Shown: positions 26,708 through 36,804, counted from the first letter of the stretch. The stretch: 64,000 bases of DNA from GCA-002708315 sp963676635 (GCA_963676635.1 OY781105.1:992001-1056000); one strand, 5' to 3'. The notes: a model not told the origin generated them from the letters alone. Numbers and translations are program-made.

Positions 26708-27676
26708 TTGGGAGAATTATTAAAAAAAACATCGAAAAAGGCTGAAAGAATAAATGATAAGATTGTCAGCAAATTAAAGGTAATCGTATTACCCGGATTT
26801 TACGGCATGCCTTTATACGATGTACTCGTTTTCTTTTTCAAAGGATTATTCAAAGGAGTACTCACTTACCGTGCAGCAGCTATTTCCTATAACTTCTTTT
26901 TAGCATTGGTACCACTTGTTTTATTCCTTTTCACACTTATCCCTTATGTCACCTCTGAATCACTACAGGGATCACTACTGGAGATACTTGATGAGCTAAT
27001 ACCCTCAAATATTTACTCTGAAGTACATTCTACTATTGTTGAAATAATCAGTCGACCTAAATCCGGACTTATGTCTCTGGGTTTTTTGATGTCGCTGTGG
27101 TTTGCCACAAATGGTGTTGACGCTATTCTTGAAGGATTCAATCAAAGTTATCACCGCATCCAGACATGGCCATGGTGGATGCAGAAAATTTACGCTTTTC
27201 TTTTAATGGTAGTAATTTCATTCCTGGGATTTATTGCAACATTATCATTAACTTTTGGGAAAGTAGTTATCACCTCCCTGGGCAAATATGAAATCATCAA
27301 CGACAATGTCACAATATATCTGCTGTTTATTGTCCAGTGGGCAATAATAATACTAATGTCACTATTAAGCACCTCTATTTTATACTATTACGGACAACGC
27401 AGGGAAACAAAAAGGAACTATCGGTTTTTATCGGTAGGCTCCATACTTTCAACCAGTTTATTTATAGTAGGAGGCTTAACCATTAAAATGTATTTCGAGA
27501 ACTTCTCAAACTACAACGTACTTTATGGCTCTCTTGGGACACTTATTATTTTAATGGTATGGATTTATTATAACGCTATTATCCTCCTTATCGGATTTGA
27601 ATTAAACACAAGTATCCGAAGATCGAAAGAAATTTTCGATCACAAGGAACAATATGATTACATTGGGAGAACTTGA
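26708..27676 (+). CDS. YihY/BrkB-family membrane protein
   Basis: A 322-residue protein of the YihY (formerly misassigned RNase BN) family. After a basic 40-residue N-terminus it has six hydrophobic segments. TYRAAAISYNFFLALVPLVLF is the family's first helix with the conserved A-x-S-x-T/F pattern, and YGSLGTLIILMVWIYY is the conserved late segment. Function is not established. The start is a TTG at 26708 directly after the nadC stop, because no ATG occurs before residue 32. Coupled translation with nadC is likely. Confidence 0.85.
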   Translation: MGELLKKTSKKAERINDKIVSKLKVIVLPGFYGMPLYDVLVFFFKGLFKGVLTYRAAAISYNFFLALVPLVLFLFTLIPYVTSESLQGSLLEILDELIPSNIYSEVHSTIVEIISRPKSGLMSLGFLMSLWFATNGVDAILEGFNQSYHRIQTWPWWMQKIYAFLLMVVISFLGFIATLSLTFGKVVITSLGKYEIINDNVTIYLLFIVQWAIIILMSLLSTSILYYYGQRRETKRNYRFLSVGSILSTSLFIVGGLTIKMYFENFSNYNVLYGSLGTLIILMVWIYYNAIILLIGFELNTSIRRSKEIFDHKEQYDYIGRT

Positions 27677-27685
27677 GGGAATTAG

Positions 27686-28351
27686 CTACTCTTTGCCCTT
27701 CAAATTGGAAGACACAAGACTAAAAGAGTGCATTTCTCCTTCAATATTGGCCGTTCGTTTAACAAGACCATAATTTTTAGCAATCCAATAGTTGTACTCA
27801 GCATTCATATTAACAGATACTACACGTCTGGTATGCCACACATCGGTATATGTATTGCCATTAATCTCCATTGAACTTTCAACAGAAACGTTAGTGTAAA
27901 CACCTATGTCATCACCAAGAATAATCTCTTCACCAATAGAATATTGCGGTGTAAAAACATGTTCATATGAGCCATCACTAAAGTACATACGCATTAGTGA
28001 ATTCATTACCCCCGAATCAGCTTCATAATTTCCGGCTGTTAATTCAAATTCCGTGATTTGAAAAGCGGATGAATTCAAAAACTGTTCAACAGCTTCGTAA
28101 TTATAACTATGGTCATCAGTATCAAACCTTTGACTGTTATTAACCTCCAATATTCTTACCGTATCAGCACTAAGAGTGGAGTCATTCTGAAAGTACCACC
28201 AGCTGTTTGTTTCAAACCAACAAAATTCAGCAAATTCATCAGAAATCACATAATAAGGGATACTACTATTGGAGTTAAAACATCCTGACAAAGCAAGACT
28301 AACAAACAAAATAGCTGCAGACATTCGTAATTTCATAAAATTGATTCTCAT
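27686..28351 (-). CDS. Lipoprotein, unknown function
   Basis: A 221-residue lipoprotein: hydrophobic signal, lipobox ALSGC with Cys24 (Cys19 if the ATG at 28336 is used, which gives a more typical signal peptide). The mature part is beta-rich with many aromatics (FCWFETNSWWYF, YNYWIAKNYGLVKRTA). No known domain was recognised. It is convergent with yihY and divergent from aroC. Confidence 0.68.
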   Translation of the reverse strand: MRINFMKLRMSAAILFVSLALSGCFNSNSSIPYYVISDEFAEFCWFETNSWWYFQNDSTLSADTVRILEVNNSQRFDTDDHSYNYEAVEQFLNSSAFQITEFELTAGNYEADSGVMNSLMRMYFSDGSYEHVFTPQYSIGEEIILGDDIGVYTNVSVESSMEINGNTYTDVWHTRRVVSVNMNAEYNYWIAKNYGLVKRTANIEGEMHSFSLVSSNLKGKE

Positions 28352-28400
28352 ATCACCTCCACTTTATTATTCTACACGGTAACAATTACAAGGATTTAAT

Positions 28401-28408
28401 TATTTTTA
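28401..28408 (+). promoter_or_regulatory. -7-like box before aroC
   Basis: TATTTTTA, a variant of TAnnTTTG, 33 bases before the ATG. Variants ending TTTAC also precede the genes at 18829 and 33741. Weak on its own. Confidence 0.3.
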
Positions 28409-28441
28409 CAAAAATATATCAAACACTGAAATAATCAAGAT

Positions 28442-29521
28442 ATGGCTGGTAATGTTTTTGGCAAACTGTTAACACTAACATCCTTTGGCGAATCACACGG
28501 GAAAGCCATAGGTGGCATCATCGACGGGTTCCCTGCAGGATTAACAATTGATCTGCAAAAAGTTCAGGAAGATCTAAACAGAAGACGCCCAGGCAGTTCA
28601 ATTTATGTCACCAGCAGGAAAGAAGAAGACAAAGCAGAATTCCTTTCCGGGATTATGGACAATGTTACGCTTGGCACACCAATAGCATTTATTATTGAGA
28701 ACAAGGATCACAGATCAAGTGACTACACGCACATAAAGAACATCTACAGACCATCACATGCCGACTATACCTATGACAAAAAATACGGCATACGTGATCA
28801 CCGTGGTGGCGGACGCTCATCAGCACGTGAAACAATAGCAAGAGTAGTAGCAGGAAGTCTGGCCCGTCAACTGCTTTCCCATTATAATATTTCAGTAAGA
28901 GCATATGTTAACCGAATAGGTGAAATCAGTCTGCCGAAAGAATACACTGAATACGACTTATCTACATCAGTAACCTCTCCCCTGGCCTGTCCTGATAAGG
29001 AAACAGAGAAAAAGATGCAAAAGCACATTATAGAGACATCAGAAGCCGGCGACACCCTTGGTGGTGAAATAACCTGCGTTATCAGCAATGTGCCCGCAGG
29101 GATCGGGGAACCTGTTTTTAACAAACTAAATGCTGCACTGGCCAACGCTATAATGGGAATAAATGCAGTAAAAGGCATTGAAATAGGATCAGGGATGAGT
29201 GCGTCAAAAATGAAAGGATCGGAACATAATGATATATTCAGATCACAAAATAAAGATATTTACACTGAAACGAATCACTCAGGAGGAATCCAGGGAGGCA
29301 TCTCCAACGGGGAGGATATATATTTCAAAGCATTTTTCAAACCCGTAGCCACAATTATGAAAGCCCAGCAAACAGTTGACAACAAAGGGGAAGAAACAAC
29401 ACTGCAAAACAAAGGCCGGCATGACGTAACTGTAGTACCCAGAGCCGTACCAATAGTTGAAGCAATGGCTTGCCTGGTGATAGCGGATTATATACTTATA
29501 AACAGAAGTAGTAAAATATAA
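28442..29521 (+). CDS. aroC: Chorismate synthase
   Basis: Last step of the shikimate pathway: EPSP to chorismate, needing reduced FMN. The 359-residue protein begins MAGNVFGKLLTLTSFGESHG, the family's first signature with the conserved histidine. RDHRGGGRSSARETIARVVAG is the second, and GRHDVTVVPRAVPIVEAM the third. Normal length, clear ATG. It is a single gene here; other aro genes are outside the window. Confidence 0.96.
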   Translation: MAGNVFGKLLTLTSFGESHGKAIGGIIDGFPAGLTIDLQKVQEDLNRRRPGSSIYVTSRKEEDKAEFLSGIMDNVTLGTPIAFIIENKDHRSSDYTHIKNIYRPSHADYTYDKKYGIRDHRGGGRSSARETIARVVAGSLARQLLSHYNISVRAYVNRIGEISLPKEYTEYDLSTSVTSPLACPDKETEKKMQKHIIETSEAGDTLGGEITCVISNVPAGIGEPVFNKLNAALANAIMGINAVKGIEIGSGMSASKMKGSEHNDIFRSQNKDIYTETNHSGGIQGGISNGEDIYFKAFFKPVATIMKAQQTVDNKGEETTLQNKGRHDVTVVPRAVPIVEAMACLVIADYILINRSSKI

Positions 29522-29537
29522 AGGGAATTACCACAAT

Positions 29538-29589
29538 ATTGCAAACCCCAACATTAAACTTTGAATCTCAAACCCTGAACTCTTTATTA
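29538..29589 (-). repeat. Heptad tract starting at the phosphodiesterase stop codon
   Basis: Read on the minus strand from the TAA stop: TAAAGAG TTCAGGG, then TTTGAGA, TTCAAAG, TTTAATG, TTGGGGT, exact 7-bp units with consensus TTYARRG. The match to the unrelated SDR gene end (25075) is close. It fills the gap between convergent aroC and this gene. Confidence 0.7.
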
Positions 29590-30816
29590 GTTCAACATTC
29601 CTGATATATTATCCTTTTCTCCATCAGACTCAGGCACCTGAATACCCAAAACACTACCTGCCAGAGGATATAAATCAACATTATTAAAAGTTGGCTGCAC
29701 ATAGCCTTTTTTAAATGCGGGACCTGCTGCATAGAAAATAGCATGCATATCCTTACATCCGTTATCAAAGCCATGAGTACCCAATGACTTATCCTGATCC
29801 CATGACCACGACAAAGTCCATCCCGGTTCAGTGAAAACAGTAATATCCTGTGTTCTTTCATTTGTTCCGTAATTTAACTCAGGAGGAAGCTCACCATGTT
29901 TGTAAACATTAAGATGTTCATTGGCACCAGCCAGCTGATCATATACCATATCAGCTTTTCCGGGTTTAGCTTTTATGTTCATAGCCGGATTCCAGCCATC
30001 ACAAAACTCAATATCAGCAGTATCAACATATTGATCGAGAAACACTACCCTATCAGGAGACAGCTGCGCCATACCATGATCAGAAGTGATGATAAAATTC
30101 AGCTTTGGAAACACAGGAAGTGTGCGCATAGCAGTAAAGAAATCACCTACGAACTTATCCAGTTCTTCAACCATGACAATGGCTTCAGGGCTATCAGGGC
30201 CATAAACATGGCCAGTATGATCCGGTTCATAATAATACCACATAATAAAATGCGGACGATCTTCTATAGGCATAGACAACCATCTTTCCAGACTGTCAAT
30301 ACGGGCTTCGGTGGGAAGCTTCTTATCATATTGATACCAATAGGAAGCCTGTTTACCATCAACCGGAGCTTCTGAGCCTACCCAAAAAAGAGTAACAGTT
30401 TTGATTCCATTATCTTCAGCTACATTCCAAATCGGTTGTCCATCATAAAAATCACCATTGGTAACAGCATCCCTGTCGGGGATAGAATACTCCAGTCCTA
30501 AATCAGGAGCATGAAAACTATTTAATACAATCCCATGATGATCGGGATATAGCCCTGTAGCCATCGAGTAATGGTTAGGAAACGTTTTAGTTGGAAAAGA
30601 AGGCTTTAAAGATTCAGCTTTAACACCAACCTTTGCCAGCGAATCAAAAACAGGAGTATTAGCTTTATCACAATAATCCCACCGGAAGCCATCAAGCGAA
30701 AGCATGACAAGATAAGGCTGATTATCTGTATCCTGGTTAATATTATTTTGATAGTTACAGGAGCTGATAACAACTACAACACTGATTACCAACAATGTAT
30801 TAAATAATGATTTCAT
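29587..30816 (-). CDS. Nucleotide pyrophosphatase/phosphodiesterase-like lipoprotein
   Basis: Alkaline-phosphatase-superfamily enzyme of the NPP (ENPP-like) group, which cleaves phosphodiester or pyrophosphate bonds with two zinc ions. The 409-residue protein has a lipobox (ISSC, Cys20), so it is membrane-anchored outside the cytoplasm. LDGFRWDY supplies the first metal aspartate (Asp42). PTKTFPNHYSMATGLYPDHHG matches the NPP active site, with the threonine nucleophile at 78. EPDHTGHVYGP, ITSDHGM and GTHGFDN give the remaining metal ligands. It could scavenge phosphate or nucleotides; the substrate is not determined. Confidence 0.88.
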   Translation of the reverse strand: MKSLFNTLLVISVVVVISSCNYQNNINQDTDNQPYLVMLSLDGFRWDYCDKANTPVFDSLAKVGVKAESLKPSFPTKTFPNHYSMATGLYPDHHGIVLNSFHAPDLGLEYSIPDRDAVTNGDFYDGQPIWNVAEDNGIKTVTLFWVGSEAPVDGKQASYWYQYDKKLPTEARIDSLERWLSMPIEDRPHFIMWYYYEPDHTGHVYGPDSPEAIVMVEELDKFVGDFFTAMRTLPVFPKLNFIITSDHGMAQLSPDRVVFLDQYVDTADIEFCDGWNPAMNIKAKPGKADMVYDQLAGANEHLNVYKHGELPPELNYGTNERTQDITVFTEPGWTLSWSWDQDKSLGTHGFDNGCKDMHAIFYAAGPAFKKGYVQPTFNNVDLYPLAGSVLGIQVPESDGEKDNISGMLN

Positions 30817-30850
30817 TCGTACGGAGATAAATATTTTGAGCTAAAGATAT

Positions 30851-30881
30851 AAAAAAAGCCCCCAAAAAGGAGGCTTTTTTT
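30851..30881 (-). terminator. Terminator of the downstream TonB-dependent receptor gene
   Basis: A-run, AAGCC / GGCTT stem with a CCC..GGAG extension and A-rich loop, then T-run; works on either strand. It lies 17 bases after the end of the 30898-33741 gene. Confidence 0.75.
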
Positions 30882-30897
30882 ATGATTATATTAAATA

Positions 30898-33741
30898 TTA
30901 GTGGAAAAGAACTTTCACACCAACATTGAATGTAAAAGGAGTCCCAAGGTATACTTCGGCAGCTGATCCTGTATGAGGATTAGCAATAGTATTGCGTTCT
31001 CTACCAGTTTCTTCAGCTAACATTCTATCAAGATCAACTCTTTGAAAAGAGTTATAAGAGCTATTATCAACAGCATCTTGTATATAATAGGTATCGAAAA
31101 CATTGAAAACATGTCCAAATACAGTTACACCAACTCTACCTTTAATAGGTAATTCGTAATTAACATTTAAGTCAAATACTGAGTAAGAAGGAGTTTTCCA
31201 AACCTGTTCAGTATCAGTTTCATCATCACGGCTTGTTGGATTAAATTCAGCATAATGGTTACCATTAAATCTCCATATAAACTGAAAATTCAAACCTTGA
31301 AAAGGATAAATATTAGTCCATAAAGCAAACTGAGTCTGAGGAGCATCACCTACATAAAGGTCTTTAATATATAAGTTAACAGTATCAGAAGTAATACCAC
31401 CATCATAAGTTTTAATTGTAGCATTTACATTGTTAAGGTACTTCCAGTTAGCAATAGATGCAATACCACCGAAACCAATAAATTTAATTGGGCGATAATT
31501 AGCTTCAAGTTCAAGACCCATATGACGTTGATCAACACCACTAATAAAAGCAATACCAAATTCATTATCACTTACCTGTACACTTTGAGTAATGATTCTG
31601 TTACTCCAAATAGTATAGTACAGATTACCCTTAATGTTTAATTTATGGTCAGTTGAATTAAAAATCACACCACCTTCAGCAGAAGTAAAAGTTTCATTTT
31701 TAGGATCTTCAGCAACAGTACCATCACCATCATCAATAACATTATCAAAGATTGGCACTTTACTAACATAACCTAAGTTAGCAAAAGCGCTAAAAGTTTC
31801 GGAAAAATTGTAGTTAACCCCACCTTTAACCTGACCACCAATAATCCAGTCAGTATTTGACTTTAGTTCAGTCCATTGATCTTTTGCAATATTTGTATCA
31901 GCAGCAATAAAGTGATTTAAGTATGAATATTTAATCATAGAAATACCAGCAGTAGCATAAGCAGAGAAGTTTCCCTTTTTGTATTCACCCTGAACATAAG
32001 CACCGCCCCAGTCAACAGTATTAGTATTCCAATAAGCGATTTTATCACCTAATCTTCTTGTACTCATATCTTCAAAATCATTTCTTGTATCAGAATCATC
32101 ATATGCTGTTAAACCTAAGAGATCCCTTACTTCACGGAAGTGATCAATTTCAGCTTTTCTCCAGTCAACACCAACCTGTCCTTTAAAATGCTCTGAGAAA
32201 TTAATTTTTAACTTACTAATTGCACCGATAGTCCACTGGTTATTTGTTGAGTTACGAAGGATCCCCCCCTCACTTGCACCAGATTTATTATCAGCAATAG
32301 TCTGATTCCAATCAACAATACGAGTAGGTTCTGAACTATAATCATAAGCAATATCTCCATAAGTACCTGAACCACCACCAGAACCACCTGAATAATAAAC
32401 AGTAGTAAACAAAGAAAGCTTCTTACTCCAGATTGCATACCAATTGAGGTTTACAACAGGTTTATGATAATAATTCTCTCTTTCATTGATAAAATCACTA
32501 TTATATCTGCTATGAGAACTACCGTTCCAGTATTGGTCACCACTATATGAACTATTTACATTATTCCAATTTTCATTATATAACCTTCCGTTTGGTGATT
32601 GAAAAAAAGACTCAAAAGCATTTACAGTTCCTAAATCACCAACACCCCATGCGTTCAAAGAATCCATCTGTGTTTGTGTATATTTACTGTAATCATAGGT
32701 GTAATAGTTGTCATCACCGTTTATATCTGCTGAATAAGTACTATCGTAAGCAGCAACATTTTGTTTGTAAAGATTTTGACCATGTCTCTGTGGGGCACCC
32801 ATAGCATAAAGCTCTAAACGATGTTTTGAGCTAATGTTATAAGACATACCTAAGTAATAAGCCCATGCGTCAGTCCATGTTTTGTCAATAACACCCTCGC
32901 CTACTTTGCGAACAACACTTACACTGGCAGCAAATTTCTCATTAATAAGGCCAGTATGAGCTGTAAGTGTAGTTTTCATAAAGTTACCTGAACCATACTC
33001 AAATTTACCAGAAGCACCAGCTTCCATTTCAGCAGGACTGGTAATAATATTCATAGTACCACCAACAGAAGGAGTAGCCAGATTAATAGCACTTAAACCA
33101 CGCTGCATCTGAATATTGGAGGTAGCATCAGCAAGACCATCCCAATTTGACCAGTATACCCAGCCGTTCTCCATATCATTGATAGGCACACCGTTGATCA
33201 TAATAGCCACGTTATTTTGGTTAAAACCACGAACGTTAATACGTGAATCACCAGCACCACCACCCTGCTGTGTAGCATATACAGAAGGTGTATTGTTCAT
33301 AATCATTGGGAGGTCACGACCACCAAGCTGTTGTTCAATCTCAGCTGCCGGCACGTTAGAAATAGCAACAGGAGTTTCCCTTTCCACAGCCCTATCAGCA
33401 ATAATGTCAACACCTTCCAGAGCCATTGAAGTAGGCTCAAGCTTAACTCTTCCTAAATTTGATCTCTGACCATCAGTAATAGTAATAGTAACATCTTTTA
33501 CTGTATAACCTACATAAGAAATTGTTACTGTTTGTTCACCTGCAGGTAATTTGAGCAGGAATAAACCATCAACATCAGTTACTGTACCATTAGTTGTACC
33601 TTTTTGTACAATTGTTGCACCTATAAGAGGATCATTGTAAGTTCCGTCAAGAACCTTACCTATCAACGTTCCCTGTGCAAATGATGAAAAGGTAAAGAAT
33701 ACCATTACCATCATTGTTAAAAGTAAATTTTTTTGATTCAT
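30898..33741 (-). CDS. TonB-dependent receptor
   Basis: A 947-residue outer-membrane receptor that takes up a ligand with energy from TonB/ExbBD. Signal peptide (ending SFAQG), an N-terminal carboxypeptidase-regulatory-like domain (GTLIGKVLDGTYNDPLIGATIV ... VTISYVGY), a plug domain (INVRGFNQNNVAIMINGVPIN) and a 22-strand barrel ending in FNVGVKVLFH. No SusD partner is next to it, so it is not a classical Sus pair. It is clearly paralogous to the upstream receptor (shared GAPQRHGQ, ADxNPTxRxD and final-strand pattern). The 253-base gap between them lacks a riboswitch, so it may be regulated separately or by read-through. Confidence 0.9.
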   Translation of the reverse strand: MNQKNLLLTMMVMVFFTFSSFAQGTLIGKVLDGTYNDPLIGATIVQKGTTNGTVTDVDGLFLLKLPAGEQTVTISYVGYTVKDVTITITDGQRSNLGRVKLEPTSMALEGVDIIADRAVERETPVAISNVPAAEIEQQLGGRDLPMIMNNTPSVYATQQGGGAGDSRINVRGFNQNNVAIMINGVPINDMENGWVYWSNWDGLADATSNIQMQRGLSAINLATPSVGGTMNIITSPAEMEAGASGKFEYGSGNFMKTTLTAHTGLINEKFAASVSVVRKVGEGVIDKTWTDAWAYYLGMSYNISSKHRLELYAMGAPQRHGQNLYKQNVAAYDSTYSADINGDDNYYTYDYSKYTQTQMDSLNAWGVGDLGTVNAFESFFQSPNGRLYNENWNNVNSSYSGDQYWNGSSHSRYNSDFINERENYYHKPVVNLNWYAIWSKKLSLFTTVYYSGGSGGGSGTYGDIAYDYSSEPTRIVDWNQTIADNKSGASEGGILRNSTNNQWTIGAISKLKINFSEHFKGQVGVDWRKAEIDHFREVRDLLGLTAYDDSDTRNDFEDMSTRRLGDKIAYWNTNTVDWGGAYVQGEYKKGNFSAYATAGISMIKYSYLNHFIAADTNIAKDQWTELKSNTDWIIGGQVKGGVNYNFSETFSAFANLGYVSKVPIFDNVIDDGDGTVAEDPKNETFTSAEGGVIFNSTDHKLNIKGNLYYTIWSNRIITQSVQVSDNEFGIAFISGVDQRHMGLELEANYRPIKFIGFGGIASIANWKYLNNVNATIKTYDGGITSDTVNLYIKDLYVGDAPQTQFALWTNIYPFQGLNFQFIWRFNGNHYAEFNPTSRDDETDTEQVWKTPSYSVFDLNVNYELPIKGRVGVTVFGHVFNVFDTYYIQDAVDNSSYNSFQRVDLDRMLAEETGRERNTIANPHTGSAAEVYLGTPFTFNVGVKVLFH

Positions 33742-33855
33742 AAGCGTAAATTTATTGGTTTTTTAATTAAAAACTTCTTTGTTAAAACTAGATGTAAAAA
33801 TATCGATTACAATATTTTATGGCATTAAATTAACATTAATAATTATTAACAATTA

Positions 33856-33872
33856 TTAACAAATATTGTTAA
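33856..33872. repeat. TTAACAA-N3-TTGTTAA inverted repeat
   Basis: Perfect 7-bp arms around ATA, in the AT-rich 253-base gap between the two receptor genes, about 115 bases before the downstream receptor ATG. Operator candidate; similar arms occur at three other leaders. Confidence 0.35.
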
Positions 33873-33994
33873 ATATCACACCATTAACGACGCACAAGTC
33901 TGACATTCAACAATATTCAAAAATCAAATTGTTAAAAAGTTTTTGCAATAATTGAAGCAACCATTCAAATATGTTATTTAGATACTAATCTCAA

Positions 33995-36568
33995 TTAAAA
34001 CATAAGAGTCAGGCTACAAGACAAATTAGTACCAAATGACCAAAAGCCCTTAAAAGTATCTAAGCTATGATCAGCGCCATCTTCACCCATCACAATATAA
34101 GTATCATTAAGAACATTGTATCCATTTAACTGGAATTGCGCAAAAGTATTCCTTAAATTAAAAGGTATGTTTAAGTAAACGTTAAGAAATCCATAATCGG
34201 GGATTCTGTATGGTTGAGCCATATCAGCCGGATCATTTCTTGTGGTAGGATCAAAGTCAGCATACATCCCCCCAAGATATATATATTCAGCTTTTAGCTT
34301 CACTCCTTCAAAAACTTCCAACTCTCCAAATATACCATACTGTTGCTGAGCAGTACCTCCGGTATAAATACCTTTTACATATACATTAACAGTATCCACA
34401 ACAACATTGTTATCATTCAGGAGCTTTGCTTCAACATTATTTGTCCATTTAAAATCACCCAGTGAAAGCATCCCTCCAAGGCTAACAAAATCAGTAACCT
34501 TTGCAGATATCTCAGCTTCAAAGCCAGTGTTTACGGAATTTAACCCATTAATCATTGCCCTTGTCTGAGTATTGTCTTCAAGCTGAATATGCTCATTGGT
34601 AAGCATTGAAACATTGTGACGCTCTGTATAGTAAACACTTGCTTTTGCATTAAACCTGCTTACCGAATAGTTATATCCTGCTTCAGCGGATGTTATCTGT
34701 TCGTTTTCTATATCTCTAACAACATTATTATTATAATTACCAAAAACAAATTTAAAATAAGGTGTACGTGATATATATGCTCCATTAATAAACACATTAC
34801 TATATTCGGTAATTTTATACGACGCACCACTCCTTATATTATATCCCGCGAGAGAGACAACATCACTTTTTGTATTATCTATATAATTAAACCTATCGAT
34901 GCGCTGATACCAATTGTTATTAACACCAGCTAAAAGCACGGCATTCAGTCTTGAATTATTATATATCAACCGGCTGTACAGACTCACATAATTAATTATC
35001 GAGCCATTGTCCGTCCGGATAATATCTCCAACAGTTTTTATCTCGTTTCTCCCGGCAACACCTGCCAGCGACCATGCATAATCTTCAATAAAAAACTCAC
35101 CGCCAAGGAGATCATCTATCTTCTCTCTAACACAGCTATTGAAATACTTGTAATGCACGCCAGCTATAACCCTCAGATTGTCATTAAAATAATGTTCATA
35201 ATCGGAGATAACACCTGCTTTAATATGACTTGCCAGATAATTAGTCTGGACATTAATCGAATATCCTGTTACTGTTTCACCATTTGCCAGAGTATACTCA
35301 TCAGTGTTATTGGCATTATTTGAATATATGGCATCCCAATCTATTTGCCCTGCGTCATCTCTGTATGAGAACACAGAAGGAGCATAGTTAAAACTTTCCG
35401 ACCATTGACCACCGCCATAGCCTCCCTGTACATATAATGATGTTGTTACAGAATTAGTCTTATTAATAAGGTAATCATGATTGATACTCAAGAATGGATT
35501 ATGATAGAAATTAACGGAAGCATTTTTCTGCTGTCCTTCAAAGCCACCCCAGTCCTTATTATATTTAAGACCATGCTTTTCCACTTCTTCATTAGTAAGC
35601 TTAAGAGTTCTTTGTCCATGGCGCTGAGGCGCACCGATCAGATCAATAGTGATTGTTTGTTTATTATTTATTTTCTTAGTGGCAGAAAGGTAATAGGCCA
35701 TTGACTTAACATCTGTTGCATCAACATAACCTGTCCCTGTTTCAAAACTAAACAATGCTGTGGTATTCCATCCATTATCCATCAGTCCGCTGTTAAGCAA
35801 CAGGCTTGCTGTGTAGTTCCCGTAGCTTGTAACTCCTGTATTGATAATAGTACTTTTGTGATTATCCGGATTTTTAGTAATAAAATTCACACTACCGCCA
35901 ACGCTGAATATAGATGAGTTCGACAATCCGGCACTTTTTTGTATCTGTATGTCAGAAGCAGCATAACTCAGTCCTATCCAGTTGCTCCAGTACACAAGAC
36001 CGTTTTCCTCACTGCTAACAGGGATACCATTAAGCATCAGCATAAGGTCTTCCTGTTGAAACCCTCTTATTGTAAGGCGTGCATCACCACTACCACCACC
36101 ACTTCTAACGCTATAAACACCGGGAGTAAACTGCATTACCAAAGGCAGAGGTCTCTCTCCAAGCTCTTTGGAGATTGTTTTTGAACTAATATTGGAGATA
36201 CTAACAGGATTGTTTGATTTGGCAGTAACACCACCCCTAATTGTTATTTCACCCAGTGAATAAGGCTGCTGAGCTAATGCTATTTCAAATGGTTTTAGTT
36301 TGTCTTTAAGAGAGTCAATACTGATGGTTAGCGACTGATAGCCCAAAGCTGTAAACACAAGTGCTTTAGTCGATTCATCAATTGTCATGGTAAATTCACC
36401 AAAGCTATTGGTAATCGTTCCGGAAGAATTGAGAGGATTAAATACATTAACGCCATCTACAGGCAGGCTTGTACTGCTATCGATAACTTTTCCTGAAATA
36501 ACTGATTGTGCGGCTGCTGAAAATGAAAGAACCAGTAGGAATAACAACACTCTAAATTGTCTGTTCAT
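33995..36568 (-). CDS. TonB-dependent receptor under FMN riboswitch control
   Basis: An 857-residue outer-membrane receptor: signal peptide (ending SAAAQS), carboxypeptidase-regulatory-like domain (VISGKVIDSSTSLPVDGVNVF), plug (LTIRGFQQEDLMLMLNGIPVS) and barrel ending in SCSLTLMF. Its leader holds a full FMN aptamer (36677-36793). In known cases that element controls riboflavin synthesis or uptake genes, so riboflavin, FMN or a flavin precursor is the likely ligand. This is inference from regulation; the sequence alone does not reveal the ligand. No SusD or inner-membrane riboflavin transporter is adjacent. The paralogous receptor follows downstream. Confidence 0.9.
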   Translation of the reverse strand: MNRQFRVLLFLLVLSFSAAAQSVISGKVIDSSTSLPVDGVNVFNPLNSSGTITNSFGEFTMTIDESTKALVFTALGYQSLTISIDSLKDKLKPFEIALAQQPYSLGEITIRGGVTAKSNNPVSISNISSKTISKELGERPLPLVMQFTPGVYSVRSGGGSGDARLTIRGFQQEDLMLMLNGIPVSSEENGLVYWSNWIGLSYAASDIQIQKSAGLSNSSIFSVGGSVNFITKNPDNHKSTIINTGVTSYGNYTASLLLNSGLMDNGWNTTALFSFETGTGYVDATDVKSMAYYLSATKKINNKQTITIDLIGAPQRHGQRTLKLTNEEVEKHGLKYNKDWGGFEGQQKNASVNFYHNPFLSINHDYLINKTNSVTTSLYVQGGYGGGQWSESFNYAPSVFSYRDDAGQIDWDAIYSNNANNTDEYTLANGETVTGYSINVQTNYLASHIKAGVISDYEHYFNDNLRVIAGVHYKYFNSCVREKIDDLLGGEFFIEDYAWSLAGVAGRNEIKTVGDIIRTDNGSIINYVSLYSRLIYNNSRLNAVLLAGVNNNWYQRIDRFNYIDNTKSDVVSLAGYNIRSGASYKITEYSNVFINGAYISRTPYFKFVFGNYNNNVVRDIENEQITSAEAGYNYSVSRFNAKASVYYTERHNVSMLTNEHIQLEDNTQTRAMINGLNSVNTGFEAEISAKVTDFVSLGGMLSLGDFKWTNNVEAKLLNDNNVVVDTVNVYVKGIYTGGTAQQQYGIFGELEVFEGVKLKAEYIYLGGMYADFDPTTRNDPADMAQPYRIPDYGFLNVYLNIPFNLRNTFAQFQLNGYNVLNDTYIVMGEDGADHSLDTFKGFWSFGTNLSCSLTLMF

Positions 36569-36676
36569 TGTTTTTGAATTTTATGTCCCTAAATATTCCG
36601 AGGCAGTAAATTCTCAAACAACAGATTCATACACACCACCAAGGCATGTTACACAGACTGTCATTATGATACAACT

Positions 36677-36793
36677 TTCTTCTACCATCCAGACTTTAAC
36701 TGTCGGTAACGGAATTCCACCGTATCAGTCCCGATATTATCAGGAGTCGCGGACTTTCACCGCCGGTAGGGAATTACACCCTGCCCCGAAGAA
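36677..36793 (-). promoter_or_regulatory. FMN riboswitch (RFN element)
   Basis: Read on the minus strand the element has all the hallmark RFN segments in order: CTTCGGGGCAGGGTG, ATTCCCTACCGGCGGTGA, AGTCCGCGA, GTGGAATTCCG, ACCGACAGT, AAAGTCTGGATGG and closing AGAAG. P1 is formed by TTCTTC at the start and GAAGAA at the end. It sits 109 bases before the receptor ATG (36568). No U-run terminator follows, so control is probably at translation start or by another mechanism. Confidence 0.96.
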
Positions 36794-36804
36794 TTTTGTC
36801 GTTG

